A DNA stretch of 64,000 nucleotides from Butyricimonas sp. Marseille-P3923 (GTDB lineage Bacteria > Bacteroidota > Bacteroidia > Bacteroidales > Marinifilaceae): assembly GCF_900184685.1 (NCBI RefSeq), contig NZ_FXXL01000006.1, forward strand, positions 1,054,001 through 1,118,000, in the 5' to 3' direction. Below are positions 9,533 to 18,875 of the stretch, in pieces. Numbering within the stretch: the first letter of the stretch is position 1; the number at the start of each line of letters is the position of its first letter. The notes beneath the pieces were generated by a model that was given only the letters and a program-made list of their open reading frames with translations, was not told the origin of the DNA and did no database searches. The position numbers and the translations under genes were made by a program.

Positions 9533-10030
9533 ATGAAAAAGTTTTTGTGCTTAATGATGATACTTTGCACGGCAGGCATCGCCTCCGCGCAAATGACTGC
9601 GGCTAAAAGAATCCCGCCGGCGGTGGAGAAGAAAGTCGTTTTGAAGGCTTCCGCGCAAAAGGTATGGGACTATATGTCCGAACCGGGTAATTACAGGAAA
9701 TTCTCGGGAGTGAAGACTTTTACCTGCGAGGAAAAGGCATTGAATGCCAAAATTGAATTGGAAACGAAAGCCGGAAAGAAAAGAAGTCAACACATCAGCG
9801 TGATTGACTATGACAATTTCAAAATCTGTTATTTCGTGACGAAATCCGACTATGCCGGGGAAAAACAATGGGTGTACGCGTTTGACATTTATCCCAAGGG
9901 AGATGGAAAATGTGAGGTAGTACTTTCGGTTTTCTTCGGGTTTGACGAACTTAGCCCGGAATTTAAAGAAGGTATCACGAAGGAGTTTGACGATATCGTT
10001 TCCGGTTTGAAAAAGAAGTTTAAATCATAA
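9533..10030 (+). CDS. Secreted SRPBCC (START-like) family protein
   Basis: 165 residues from ATG 9533, selected because it opens a signal peptide (MKKFLCLMMILCTAGIASAQ); a longer frame back to 9440 runs through the duplicated 3' element and looks non-coding. The mature part starts with VEKKVVLKASAQKVWDYMSEPGNYRKF, the classic opening of SRPBCC/polyketide-cyclase-like folds, and ends with an amphipathic helix (DDIVSGLKKKFKS). SRPBCC domains have a deep hydrophobic cavity for lipids or other small apolar ligands. Most bacterial members are cytoplasmic, so an exported copy between two redox genes is unusual. Only locus A has one. The role here is unknown; ligand carriage in the periplasm is inference. 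Confidence 0.75.
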   Translation: MKKFLCLMMILCTAGIASAQMTAAKRIPPAVEKKVVLKASAQKVWDYMSEPGNYRKFSGVKTFTCEEKALNAKIELETKAGKKRSQHISVIDYDNFKICYFVTKSDYAGEKQWVYAFDIYPKGDGKCEVVLSVFFGFDELSPEFKEGITKEFDDIVSGLKKKFKS

Positions 10031-10055
10031 GGATGTCTAATTAATATTGTATGTA

Positions 10056-11279
10056 ATGAAGAGATTGTACGTGATAGTCATTTTGTTGACCGCGATTGTT
10101 CTGGGTGCCCGGGCACAGGAACAGGGAATCCGTTTCGAACAAACCAAGGAATGGAAAAAGATTCTGAAGAAAGCAAAGAAAGAGAAGAAGTTGATTTTTA
10201 TTGATTGTTACACTTCATGGTGCGGACCTTGTAAAATGCTTTCGGCCAATGTTTTCACCCGTGAGGACGTGGGAAATCAATTTAACCGGGATTTCGTGAA
10301 CGTGAAGTATGACATGGAGAAAGATGCCGACGGTGTGATACTGAAAAACACCTTTGACGTGAAGGCGTTTCCGACTTTGGTTTTCGTGGACCCGAACACG
10401 CGACAAGTGGTGCATAAGATGGTTGGCGCCGGTTCTGCCGAGTGGTTGATGGAGGGCGGAAAGATTGCCAATGATCCACGGAATAACTTGAGCGGGTTGA
10501 CAATGCGTTATGATGCGGGAGAGAGAAGTGTTGATCTGTTGAGTCGTTATCTGAACGCGTTGGCTTCTGCCTATATGCAGGAAAAACAGGGTGCCGTTGC
10601 CGCGGAATACTTGAATGCTTTGTCGGACGACGAGATCGTGACCAAGGAAAACTGGGATTTGATCAAGAAGAACGTGAGTGATCCGTTGTCAAAACCTTTG
10701 CGGCAGGTGATGGCTAATATCGGTCGTTTCTATGAAGTTGCCGGTAAAGAGGTGGTGGATTATAAATTGGAAATGGCAATAAAAGGAGCCGTGTCGGAGA
10801 TCGCGTATTGGCGTCCGGGTAACGGGGATTTTGATGAGGCGAGAAATACCGAATTGGTCAAACTTCTCCAGTCATTGGATTATGCTTTCGTGCCGGGTTC
10901 TTTGGCAACTTTATTTACTGCCGAATATATAAGAAAGGGTGATTACCGGGGAATGTTGAACAGTATGCGGGAAGCCTTCAAGTACAACGTGTTCCGTGGC
11001 GGGGAAGATCAGATGTATTTCCAGAACAATATCGAGGCTTTGACCGGTTGTGACGACAAAGCCCTTGTGCAGGAAGGTATTGATTGGCTTGATGCTCGAT
11101 GTGCCCGGACGAATGACTATTTCGCCAAGGCTAACTTGATGAACTCCAAAGCCCGCCTGTTGACTAAAAACGGCGATACTTTAGGTGCGGACAAAGCCAA
11201 AATGGAAGAAGAAAAATATAACAAAGAAGGGGAGAAAAGAAGCGGGGGAAAAGCTGTAAGGGCTATTCGGATGAACTGA
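10056..11279 (+). CDS. Exported thioredoxin-fold protein with helical C-terminal domain (locus A)
   Basis: 407 residues from ATG 10056; the frame also permits TTG 10047. A signal peptide ends at ARAQ (about residue 20). The thioredoxin domain covers about 25-145, with YTSWCGPCKML (CGPC at 56-59) and the cis-Pro motif KAFPTLVFVDP. The rest is mainly helical with repeated alanine- and leucine-rich pairs, comparable to the C-terminal regions of the thioredoxin proteins of loci C and D. It should be periplasmic. It is the last gene of the locus A transcription unit, converging on the locus B sigma gene across a strong terminator. The C-terminal tail is lysine- and arginine-rich. Confidence 0.85.
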   Translation: MKRLYVIVILLTAIVLGARAQEQGIRFEQTKEWKKILKKAKKEKKLIFIDCYTSWCGPCKMLSANVFTREDVGNQFNRDFVNVKYDMEKDADGVILKNTFDVKAFPTLVFVDPNTRQVVHKMVGAGSAEWLMEGGKIANDPRNNLSGLTMRYDAGERSVDLLSRYLNALASAYMQEKQGAVAAEYLNALSDDEIVTKENWDLIKKNVSDPLSKPLRQVMANIGRFYEVAGKEVVDYKLEMAIKGAVSEIAYWRPGNGDFDEARNTELVKLLQSLDYAFVPGSLATLFTAEYIRKGDYRGMLNSMREAFKYNVFRGGEDQMYFQNNIEALTGCDDKALVQEGIDWLDARCARTNDYFAKANLMNSKARLLTKNGDTLGADKAKMEEEKYNKEGEKRSGGKAVRAIRMN

Positions 11280-11314
11280 TTGACAGGTTTCGAAAGTCCG
11301 TTTTATTGTTTGTG

Positions 11315-11353
11315 TCATGCTGAACGCAAGGTCTTTTGTTGCGTTCAGCATGA
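11315..11353. terminator. Bidirectional terminator between loci A and B
   Basis: A perfect 15-bp inverted repeat (arms tcatgctgaacgcaa at 11315-11329 and its complement at 11339-11353) with a 9-nt loop. It sits in the 77-bp gap between the converging thioredoxin gene and the minus-strand sigma factor gene, so it can end both transcripts. Confidence 0.8.
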
Positions 11354-11356
11354 TGT

Positions 11357-11908
11357 TTATATCCCGAATAAAATGAATTTAAGATTGTTCCTTAGGATTG
11401 TCATGGCACGTTTGAAGTGAGTTTTTACCGTGGTTTCGGCAATATCCATTTGTTCCGCTATTTCTTTGATTTTCTTCTTTTCCACGATGTGCAATAACAC
11501 GACTTCGCGTTGTTTGTCCGGCAATAATTCCAGTATACGGTTGAGTCGCTCGTGAATATCTTCATCGATTTCCGGGTCTTCAATATTTGAGAATAACATT
11601 GCCTCGATGATTTTGTCCTGATGTTTATATTGAATGTCAAGGTTCCTCAAATAATTCATGCATTTGTTTTTCACGATTCCGAGCAGGTAATATGAAACGG
11701 ACTGCTTTTCATCGTACCTTTCCGGGTACGACCATAGGGATAGAAAAGCATCTTGTACCATGTCTTCTGCTTCTTTCCAGTCATAAAGATAACGCATGGC
11801 ATAATGTTGCAGAGGACGGAATGAAGTCCGGTACAATTCATGAAAAGCCTTTACATCCCGCTTTTTTATTCGGGAGCCCAGTTCATCCTTTTTCGAGAAT
11901 TCGTCCAT
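11357..11908 (-). CDS. ECF RNA polymerase sigma factor (locus B)
   Basis: 183 residues. Region 2 lies at about 17-80 (FHELYRTSFRPLQHYAMRYL, then DMVQDAFLSLW), and region 4 at about 125-180, with a helix-turn-helix IKEIAEQMDIAETTVKTHFKRA. There is no sigma region 1 or 3, as in ECF-type factors. Its partner is almost certainly the FecR anti-sigma factor encoded divergently at 12017; the expected targets are the fecR and susC promoters of locus B. The divergent orientation differs from loci C, D and E, where sigma and fecR run in the same direction. A TATCTTTG -7 box lies 21 bp upstream of the start codon. Confidence 0.93.
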   Translation of the reverse strand: MDEFSKKDELGSRIKKRDVKAFHELYRTSFRPLQHYAMRYLYDWKEAEDMVQDAFLSLWSYPERYDEKQSVSYYLLGIVKNKCMNYLRNLDIQYKHQDKIIEAMLFSNIEDPEIDEDIHERLNRILELLPDKQREVVLLHIVEKKKIKEIAEQMDIAETTVKTHFKRAMTILRNNLKFILFGI

Positions 11909-11928
11909 CCGAGATAGAATATTTTTGA

Positions 11929-11936
11929 CAAAGATA
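11929..11936 (-). promoter_or_regulatory. -7 box of the locus B sigma gene
   Basis: On the minus strand this reads TATCTTTG, matching the Bacteroidota housekeeping -7 consensus TAnnTTTG. No convincing -33 TTTG is present at the usual spacing. The same box precedes the sigma genes of loci C, D and E. Confidence 0.45.
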
Positions 11937-12016
11937 AATTTTTTTCCTCAATCATGTCATCCGTTTTTTGATCTCGTGTTAATTATAGACAAAACCGAAT
12001 GATTGGATTGAAAATT

Positions 12017-13189
12017 ATGGAGAAAAATCATATTAGTTGGGATATCTTGTTGCGAAAAGTTCGCCGGACGTTGTCGCCTGCGGAGGAGGCAATGTTTCAA
12101 GAATGGTTGACGAGGGACGAACGGCATAAGGAGTATTACGAGCGTATTCATCGGGTTTGGTCGGCTGACGAAACGACGTGTGAGTTGGATACGGATATAT
12201 CCGTGATGATCGCGGGATTTGACGAGCATGTACGGAAAGAGCGGGATTCGAGGCGAAAGAAGATCGTCCGGTACGTGTATCGTTTTGCCGCTTGTTTATT
12301 CATCTTGTTGGCTGTTGGCGGAGGTATTTTGTTCTTGAATAAAGGAGAGAAGCAGCCGGATCGGTTGGCTAATGTGAATAAAGAATGGGTACCCGGTGGG
12401 AATAAGGCGATTATTCTTTTGGCTGACGGGAAAAAGGTGGATGTGGAGATGTTGGCGGATACGATGTTGTATAAGGTGGACGGGATTGAGGTACAGAAAG
12501 ACGCGGGCGTTATCAAGTATAGTGGTCTTCAAAAATCGGAAGTAACGTACAACACGATTATGATCCCGAAGGGTGGTGAGTATCAGGTAGAATTGAGTGA
12601 TGGGACAATGGTTTGGTTGAACTCCGATACGGAGTTGAAGATTCCGACCGTGTTTGCGGGAGATGAAAGACGCGTGTATTTATCGGGGGAGGCATATTTT
12701 GTCGTTACCAAGGATGAGCGTAAGCCTTTTATCGTGGAGACGGATTTGGGTAACGTGAAGGTGTACGGTACGGAGTTTAATGTCAAGCGTTACCGGGACG
12801 ACGGGCAATTGAAAGCGACTTTGGTCGAAGGTGTAATCGGGTTCAGCAGTGATCGAATTGCGGAATTGAAACTTAAACCGGGTTACCGGTTGAGTCTGGC
12901 GGAAGGTTCCGAAACGCCGGAAATCAGAGAAGTGAAAGTGTATAACGAGATCGCGTGGCGGGATAAACGTTTCAGTTTTGAAAACGAGACGCTGGAAGAG
13001 ATTGCACGGGAACTGGAAAGATGGTATAACGTGAAGATTGTTTTCACCGATCCGGCTCTGAAAGAATTGGTCTTTTCGGGGACTCTCAGTCGTTACGGGA
13101 AGATTGAAACCATGTTACGACTTTTCGAGGAAGGGGTTGAAGTGAAGTTCACGATTGAAAGTGACACGATAAAAGTGATAAGGAAGTAA
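12017..13189 (+). CDS. FecR-family anti-sigma factor (locus B)
   Basis: 390 residues from ATG 12017 (an in-frame ATG at 11999 would add six). The cytoplasmic N-terminal part (about 1-85) is the sigma-binding region. A single membrane helix covers about 88-108 (CLFILLAVGGGILFL). The periplasmic FecR domain follows, with the hallmark GGEYQVELSDGTMVWLNSDTEL and LSGEAYF near residue 223. The C-terminal about 80 residues (FSFENETLEEIARELERWYNV) are of DUF4974 type, thought to contact the STN domain of the receptor. It should hold the divergent sigma factor inactive until SusC signals ligand binding. susC begins 89 bp downstream, after a hairpin. Confidence 0.93.
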   Translation: MEKNHISWDILLRKVRRTLSPAEEAMFQEWLTRDERHKEYYERIHRVWSADETTCELDTDISVMIAGFDEHVRKERDSRRKKIVRYVYRFAACLFILLAVGGGILFLNKGEKQPDRLANVNKEWVPGGNKAIILLADGKKVDVEMLADTMLYKVDGIEVQKDAGVIKYSGLQKSEVTYNTIMIPKGGEYQVELSDGTMVWLNSDTELKIPTVFAGDERRVYLSGEAYFVVTKDERKPFIVETDLGNVKVYGTEFNVKRYRDDGQLKATLVEGVIGFSSDRIAELKLKPGYRLSLAEGSETPEIREVKVYNEIAWRDKRFSFENETLEEIARELERWYNVKIVFTDPALKELVFSGTLSRYGKIETMLRLFEEGVEVKFTIESDTIKVIRK

Positions 13190-13193
13190 AAAA

Positions 13194-13241
13194 GTAGAGA
13201 ATGCATTCTGTAGTCGGCAAACTTTAGATGACATTCTCCAC
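13194..13241 (+). promoter_or_regulatory. fecR-susC intergenic hairpin (locus B)
   Basis: Arms gtagagaatg (13194-13203) and a complementary 13232-13241 pair with one mismatch. It begins 4 bp after the fecR stop and ends 37 bp before the susC start. Comparable hairpins lie at the same junction in loci C, D and E; the locus E stem shares the GGAGAATG core. Confidence 0.5.
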
Positions 13242-13278
13242 TGATTCATTAATATTAACGAATTAATAAAACAAATGT

Positions 13279-16200
13279 ATGAAAAAAAAGACACCTGACA
13301 GGCATATTCAGTCTGTATTTTCACGAAAAATGTTGTTGGTGTTGCACTTGTTGTTTTTCGTTTCGTTGGCTCACGCGGCAACGGAGGATTCGACTCGTGT
13401 GGTAACCTTTAGCACTAAAGCTGAAAGCCTGAATAATGTTTTGATCAAATTCAAGGATCAGACCGGGGTTGAGATTCTTTTCAACCGGCAACTCTTGGGC
13501 GATCAGAAGTGTAAAGAATTGAATCTGGTGAACGTTCCTGTTGATGTGGCTCTCGGGAAGATTCTGGAAGGAACGGGATTCGAGTTCTCGAAAGTGGATG
13601 GCGTGTATGTTGTTAAAAAAAGTACGAAAAGTAGCGTTACTCGCGTGGAGCCGCGTATGATTTCCGGGACGGTGAAGGATGAGCGGGGAGAACCGTTGCC
13701 GGGGGTGACGGTTGTTGTAAAGGGAACTACGCTGGGATGTGCCACGGATGTGGACGGGAAGTATAAGCTGCCCGTGTCGTCGGACGGGGATATTGTTCTG
13801 GTTTTCTCGTTTGTCGGGATGCAGACGAAAGAAGTTACTTACCGGGGTGAGAAGGAATTGAACGTGACGATGGAACCCGACGTGGTGGAGATGGAACAAG
13901 TGGTGGTTACAGGTATCTTTACCCGTAAAGCGGAGAGTTTCACGGGTGCTGCCACGACTTTCAAGCAAGCGGATTTAAAGCGCTTGGGGAATCAGAATAT
14001 CCTGCAAAGTTTAAAGAACATGGACCCTTCGTTCATCGTGACGGAGAGCGTGGATTTCGGTTCCGACCCGAATCGTATGCCGGATATTCAGATTCGGGGG
14101 GCTTCCAGTTTACCGAACATGAAAGGTGATTACAGTTCCAACCCGAATCAGCCTCTTTTCATTTTGGATGGTTTTGAAGCGACCACTGAGAAAGTGTTTG
14201 ATCTTGATATGAATCGGGTGGCTTCGGTTACGCTTTTGAAAGATGCGGCAGCCAAAGCTATTTATGGTTCGCGTGCCGCTAACGGGGTGGTTGTAATCGA
14301 AACGATACAGCCGGAAAAGGGAATGTTGAAAGTGACTTATTCTGGGGACCTGAATATCACGGGACCGGATCTGACGAGTTATGATTTGTGTAATGCGAGG
14401 GAGAAATTGCAGGTGGAGTTGAATGCCGGACGTTATACGGCTTATTATCCGGAAGATACTCAATTCCGGATGGAGCAATACAATCAGATACAAAAAGATA
14501 TCGCCCGGGGTGTTAATACCTATTGGTTGGCAAAGCCGTTGCGGACGGGTGTGGGACACAAACATTCCTTGTATCTGGAAGGGGGAGATGATTATCTGCG
14601 TTACGGGGTTGACGTGTCTTACAACAAGGTTGCGGGAGTCATGAAAGGTTCCGATAGGGAGAACGTGGCAGGAGCGATCACGTTGTCGTATCGTTACAAA
14701 AGTTTGTTATTCCGGAACGTGTTGAGCGTTACTTTCAATAAAGCGAATGATTCGCCTTATGGTAGTTTTTCCGAGTATACGAAATTGAATCCTTACTGGA
14801 GCCCTCGTGACGAGAACGGGAATCTGAAGCGGGTGTTGGGACAATTCCAACCGAGAGATTGGCAAACGGCAACGGTGTATTATAATCCCTTGTATAATAC
14901 AACCCTCGGGACGAAGAATTTCTCAAAGTACACGGAAGTGACCGATAATTTTTACGTCGAGTGGCAGATGTTCTCGGATTTAAAGTTTATCGGTCGTTTC
15001 GGTTACACGCAAAAACAGGATAGCCGGGAAGATTTTTACCCGGGTAATCACACGAAGTTTGCCGATTGGACGGGAGATGATTATTTTAAACGGGGGTCTT
15101 ATTATATCAAAGATGGAACGAACAAGACATTGAAGATTGACGCAACATTTAATTATTCCAAGCAGTGGGACAAACATTTGTTGTTTGCCAACCTGAACTG
15201 GAATATGCAGCAGGATAGTTATGATTACCACGGTATGGAGGCATGGGGATTTTTGAACGATAAAGTGGATCATATCGCTTTTGCTAAACAGTATGCGGAG
15301 AACGGTACCCCGACGGGAGATGATGCCACAATGCGGGAAATTGGTGTGGTAGGAGCTGTCAATTATTCCTATGATAACCGGTATCTGGCGGATCTTTCCT
15401 ATCGTCTGAGCGGTTCTTCGGTGTACGGGGCTGACAATCGTTGGGGGAGTTTCTGGTCTGTCGGTGTCGGCTGGAATATGCACCATGAGAGTTTTCTAAG
15501 CAATCAGGAATGGCTGAATCAACTGAAATTACGGGCTTCAATAGGATATACCGGAAGTCAGAATTTCAACCCTTATCAAGCGATGGCTACATACAAGTAT
15601 TTTACGAGTGCCGAGTATGATAATATCGTGGGCGCATATCTGATGGGTATGGCAAATGATAAGTTGAAATGGCAACAGACAAGGGACATCAATATCGGTT
15701 TCGATGCCCGTTTATTGGACGGGTTGACGTTACGTTTTGATTATTATATCAGTAACACGGATAATCTGCTGGTGGATTTTGATTTGTCCGGTTCTACGGG
15801 ATTCAGTACGTTCAAGGAAAATCTGGGAGAGGTGCAGAACAGGGGATTCGATGCCACGTTGAGTTGGAAGTTATACAATAATATAGAGAAGGATTCCTAT
15901 TTTACGGTTTTCGGTTCGGTTTCTTCCAACAAGAATAAGATCGTGAAAATCTCTGACGCCTTGACGAAATCGAACGAGGCACAAGATGATGACGACGTGA
16001 ATCCCTCGAAACCGTATACCCGTTTTGAAGAGGGGCAATCCACGAGTGCTATCTGGGCGGTACGCTCGCTGGGGATTGATCCTGCAACCGGTAGCGAGAT
16101 GTTTTTAGACCGTAACGGGAAGAAGACTTACGTGTGGAATATTAATGATCAAGTGGTGTGTGGTGAGTCCAATCCGAAGATGCGGGGTAATTTCGGGTTT

Positions 16201-16623
16201 AACGCCGAATACATGGGAATTTCATTGAATTGCTCTTTCAGTTACAAGTTGGGGGGTGATTATTACAACCAGACTCTGGTAGACCGGGTGGAGAACGTGG
16301 ATATACAGTATAACGTGGACAAGCGGGTATTCACGGGAACATGGAAAGAAGCCGGTGATGTCACTTTCTTCAAGAAGATTTCCGATACGCCGACGACAAC
16401 CCGTCCGACGGACCGATTCGTGGAGCGTTTGAACGAATTGTCACTTGCATCGCTGAACGTGTCGTATGATTTCCGGCATTTACATATATCGAAGTTCGTG
16501 GAACGTTTGAAAATGTCGTTCTATATGACGGATGTGTTTCGGGTATCTTCGGTAAAGGCCGAAAGAGGATTAGAGTATCCTTTCGCCAGAACTTATTCTT
16601 TGGGATTGCAGGCAACTTTTTAA
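13279..16623 (+). CDS. SusC/RagA-family TonB-dependent transporter with STN signalling domain (locus B)
   Basis: A complete 1114-residue receptor. Signal peptide about 1-33. STN domain about 40-112 (SLNNVLIKFKDQTGVEILFN). Carboxypeptidase-regulatory-like domain about 125-205 (SGTVKDERGEPLPGVTVVVKG). TonB-box-like VVVTGIF about 207-213. Plug about 215-345, with YGSRAANGVVVIET. Barrel to the terminal Phe (LGLQATF). The STN domain makes this a signalling receptor that should talk to the FecR protein encoded upstream. The start ATG lies in a context, aaatgtATGaaaaaaa, shared with the susC starts of loci C and D. Strong similarity to the locus A SusC shows paralogy. Substrate unknown; no degradative enzyme is encoded nearby. 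Confidence 0.96.
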   Translation: MKKKTPDRHIQSVFSRKMLLVLHLLFFVSLAHAATEDSTRVVTFSTKAESLNNVLIKFKDQTGVEILFNRQLLGDQKCKELNLVNVPVDVALGKILEGTGFEFSKVDGVYVVKKSTKSSVTRVEPRMISGTVKDERGEPLPGVTVVVKGTTLGCATDVDGKYKLPVSSDGDIVLVFSFVGMQTKEVTYRGEKELNVTMEPDVVEMEQVVVTGIFTRKAESFTGAATTFKQADLKRLGNQNILQSLKNMDPSFIVTESVDFGSDPNRMPDIQIRGASSLPNMKGDYSSNPNQPLFILDGFEATTEKVFDLDMNRVASVTLLKDAAAKAIYGSRAANGVVVIETIQPEKGMLKVTYSGDLNITGPDLTSYDLCNAREKLQVELNAGRYTAYYPEDTQFRMEQYNQIQKDIARGVNTYWLAKPLRTGVGHKHSLYLEGGDDYLRYGVDVSYNKVAGVMKGSDRENVAGAITLSYRYKSLLFRNVLSVTFNKANDSPYGSFSEYTKLNPYWSPRDENGNLKRVLGQFQPRDWQTATVYYNPLYNTTLGTKNFSKYTEVTDNFYVEWQMFSDLKFIGRFGYTQKQDSREDFYPGNHTKFADWTGDDYFKRGSYYIKDGTNKTLKIDATFNYSKQWDKHLLFANLNWNMQQDSYDYHGMEAWGFLNDKVDHIAFAKQYAENGTPTGDDATMREIGVVGAVNYSYDNRYLADLSYRLSGSSVYGADNRWGSFWSVGVGWNMHHESFLSNQEWLNQLKLRASIGYTGSQNFNPYQAMATYKYFTSAEYDNIVGAYLMGMANDKLKWQQTRDINIGFDARLLDGLTLRFDYYISNTDNLLVDFDLSGSTGFSTFKENLGEVQNRGFDATLSWKLYNNIEKDSYFTVFGSVSSNKNKIVKISDALTKSNEAQDDDDVNPSKPYTRFEEGQSTSAIWAVRSLGIDPATGSEMFLDRNGKKTYVWNINDQVVCGESNPKMRGNFGFNAEYMGISLNCSFSYKLGGDYYNQTLVDRVENVDIQYNVDKRVFTGTWKEAGDVTFFKKISDTPTTTRPTDRFVERLNELSLASLNVSYDFRHLHISKFVERLKMSFYMTDVFRVSSVKAERGLEYPFARTYSLGLQATF

Positions 16624-16641
16624 CGATAACAGAACAGGATT

Positions 16642-18087
16642 ATGAGAAATAAAATAAATAATTACAGAAAATACCTGTGTTGCGGCTTGGTTTTGCTGAT
16701 GTTCGTGTCATGTAACGATTGGTTGGACGTGGAGCCGAAATCACAGGTGAAGGACAAGGACCTGTATTCTTCCGAGAGCGGGTTCAAGGAAGCGTTGGCG
16801 GGTGTCTATAGTATCATGACACAGGAATATCTTTACGGCAAAGAGTTGACTTTCGGGATGTTGGGCGTACTGGCTCAGGAATGGGATTATCAGCCGACAG
16901 ACTATACTGACGATAAGGATTATAAATATGGAAACACGAAACCGGAGATACGGATTGATTCCGTGTGGAACGGTTTGTACAACGCGGTTGCCAATGCCAA
17001 TAAACTGCTGGAAGAGATTGACGGCAAAAAGTCGGTATTTTCGGGTGTGAATTATGACGTGATTAAAGGGGAGGCTTTGGCATTGCGTGCATTCCTGCAT
17101 TTTGATTTGTTACGTTTGTTCGGGGCAAGCTATGCGGAGAATCCGGATAAGATGGCAATCCCTTACGTGACGGCTTACACGCCGGAAACCTTCCCGCAGA
17201 GAACGGTGAAAGAGGTTATCGGTAAGGTGCTGGAGGATCTGGAAGCTTCATTGGAGTACTTGAAAAATGACCCGATATACACGGGAAAGACCGTCACGGA
17301 AACCGACGACAACGGGTATTTACTTCATCGACAGATTCACTTGAACTATTACGCGGTGAAAGGATTGCAGGCACGGGTGTACCTGTACAAGAAAGATTAC
17401 GCGAATGCTGCAAGTTGTGCCTCGGAGGTCATCGAGTCCGGTAAGTTTGAGTGGGTGAAACAGTCCAATTTGACGGACGAGAAAATGGCGGATCTTTCTT
17501 TTTCCACGGAACATTTGTTTGCTTTGAACGTGGTGACGTTGGGAAGCCGTGCCGAGAAGTATTTTTCCGGGAGTAATTCTGTCTTCGCGGTGAGCGAGTC
17601 AACATTATTGGGGTATTACGAGTCGGCTCAGGATTATCGTTATCTGTACCAGTTCAAAACCGGCACTGGGTTGAGTAATACGTTGCGCTACCTCAAAAAA
17701 TACGATCAGTTGGAAGGGAATGGTACTACCGCTTGGTCGGCGTCTTACCGGAACAAGATGCCGTTGCTCCGTTTGTCGGAAATGCACTATATCCTTGCAG
17801 AGTGTCGTCATTATACATCCGGGGATGTGTTGGCAGCGTTGAATGAAGTACGGCGTCACAGGGGTGTTGCAGACTTGGGAGAGGCTGATGTGACGGATTT
17901 TGATACTGTTCTGTTGTCTGAATTCCGGAAGGAAATAATCGGGGAAGGACAATTATTTTTTCATTACAAGCGGTTGAATTTACCGATGATCAAAGGGACG
18001 GATGCGGACGTGATCGGTCAGGGTGTGTACAAACTGCCGATGCCGAAAGCAGAGTTACAGAATCCGGGTTGGGTAAGCAATAAATAA
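16642..18087 (+). CDS. SusD/RagB-family surface lipoprotein (locus B)
   Basis: 481 residues with the lipobox cysteine at 24 followed by NDWLDVEPKSQ. Key SusD features are GFKEALAGVYSIM near the N-terminus, GEALALRAFLHFDLLRLFGA in the first third, and MPLLRLSEMHYILAECRHY towards the end. It should cap the locus B SusC and bind its ligand. The gene begins 18 bp after susC and is followed after 9 bp by the DUF4843 gene, a tight operon. It resembles the locus A SusD more than those of C and D (NDWLDV against TDWLTV/NDWLTI after the cysteine). Confidence 0.95.
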   Translation: MRNKINNYRKYLCCGLVLLMFVSCNDWLDVEPKSQVKDKDLYSSESGFKEALAGVYSIMTQEYLYGKELTFGMLGVLAQEWDYQPTDYTDDKDYKYGNTKPEIRIDSVWNGLYNAVANANKLLEEIDGKKSVFSGVNYDVIKGEALALRAFLHFDLLRLFGASYAENPDKMAIPYVTAYTPETFPQRTVKEVIGKVLEDLEASLEYLKNDPIYTGKTVTETDDNGYLLHRQIHLNYYAVKGLQARVYLYKKDYANAASCASEVIESGKFEWVKQSNLTDEKMADLSFSTEHLFALNVVTLGSRAEKYFSGSNSVFAVSESTLLGYYESAQDYRYLYQFKTGTGLSNTLRYLKKYDQLEGNGTTAWSASYRNKMPLLRLSEMHYILAECRHYTSGDVLAALNEVRRHRGVADLGEADVTDFDTVLLSEFRKEIIGEGQLFFHYKRLNLPMIKGTDADVIGQGVYKLPMPKAELQNPGWVSNK

Positions 18088-18096
18088 GAAGGTATT

Positions 18097-18864
18097 ATGA
18101 AAAGACAAATGATATATTTGGGTGTTATCATCGCTTTGGTGTTGTGTGCCTGCGAGGAAGACGACAAACTGATGTTTGATGAGGAGTCGCGTGCATTGAA
18201 TCTTTGGTTCGGAACCGAATCTTTGGAAGGAAGAGTGGATAGTACGGAATACAATTACGCGTTCCGCCCGCTGAATACGGAGTTGGACTCGGTAATGTTC
18301 TACGTGAAGTTGGCGGGAGTGCCGTTGAAAGAGGATTACACGTTTGAATTGGAAGTCACGGGAGGTGATGCCTCGACAGTGATTGCCGGGGAGCATTACG
18401 TGTTGCCGTCTTACGTGTTAAAGGCAGGGACTACCGGGGGAAGTTTCCCGATATATTTGAAGAATACGTCAGATTTTAAGAATAAGGCATTTTCGCTTTC
18501 TTTAAGTTTGAAGGAAAATGAACGATTTGAAACAGGGGCGAAGGAATATGCTTCCCTAAAATTGAATATCAAGGATAAGGAGGAAAGACCTCAATACTGG
18601 GATGACGATCCGGAAACTTATATGCCATTGAAAAATTTCTTTGGTACATATAGTCACAAGAAGTATCAGTTTATTATAAAGGTGACGGGAAAAGTAATTC
18701 TTCGGGTGATCTATCAAGGTACACCTACCCCACCTTACGAGATATCTTATTTTGAAGCCCAGTATTTGCAGGCGAAATGCAGGCTTGCCGTTGAGGAGTA
18801 CAATAATAACCCGGAGAATCCGGATCGTCCGTTGTCGGATGAGTACGGACCGATAACTTTTTAA
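18097..18864 (+). CDS. DUF4843-type surface lipoprotein (locus B)
   Basis: 255 residues; the lipobox cysteine is residue 19 (LVLCACEEDD), followed by an acidic run that resembles the Bacteroidota surface-export signal. The middle carries AGEHYVLPSYVLKAGTTGG and a predicted sandwich of beta strands, as in the locus A homolog (AGTNYEIQDRLVLPKNE). The C-terminal about 70 residues (KNFFGTYSHKKYQFIIKVTG) also align with locus A, which has NKVSDYFGECNQTKYLFVYE, but are missing from the shorter locus C and D proteins. Probable accessory subunit of the SusCD complex, no known reaction. Family assignment by resemblance and position. Confidence 0.75.
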   Translation: MKRQMIYLGVIIALVLCACEEDDKLMFDEESRALNLWFGTESLEGRVDSTEYNYAFRPLNTELDSVMFYVKLAGVPLKEDYTFELEVTGGDASTVIAGEHYVLPSYVLKAGTTGGSFPIYLKNTSDFKNKAFSLSLSLKENERFETGAKEYASLKLNIKDKEERPQYWDDDPETYMPLKNFFGTYSHKKYQFIIKVTGKVILRVIYQGTPTPPYEISYFEAQYLQAKCRLAVEEYNNNPENPDRPLSDEYGPITF

Positions 18865-18875
18865 AGTGTAAGGCT

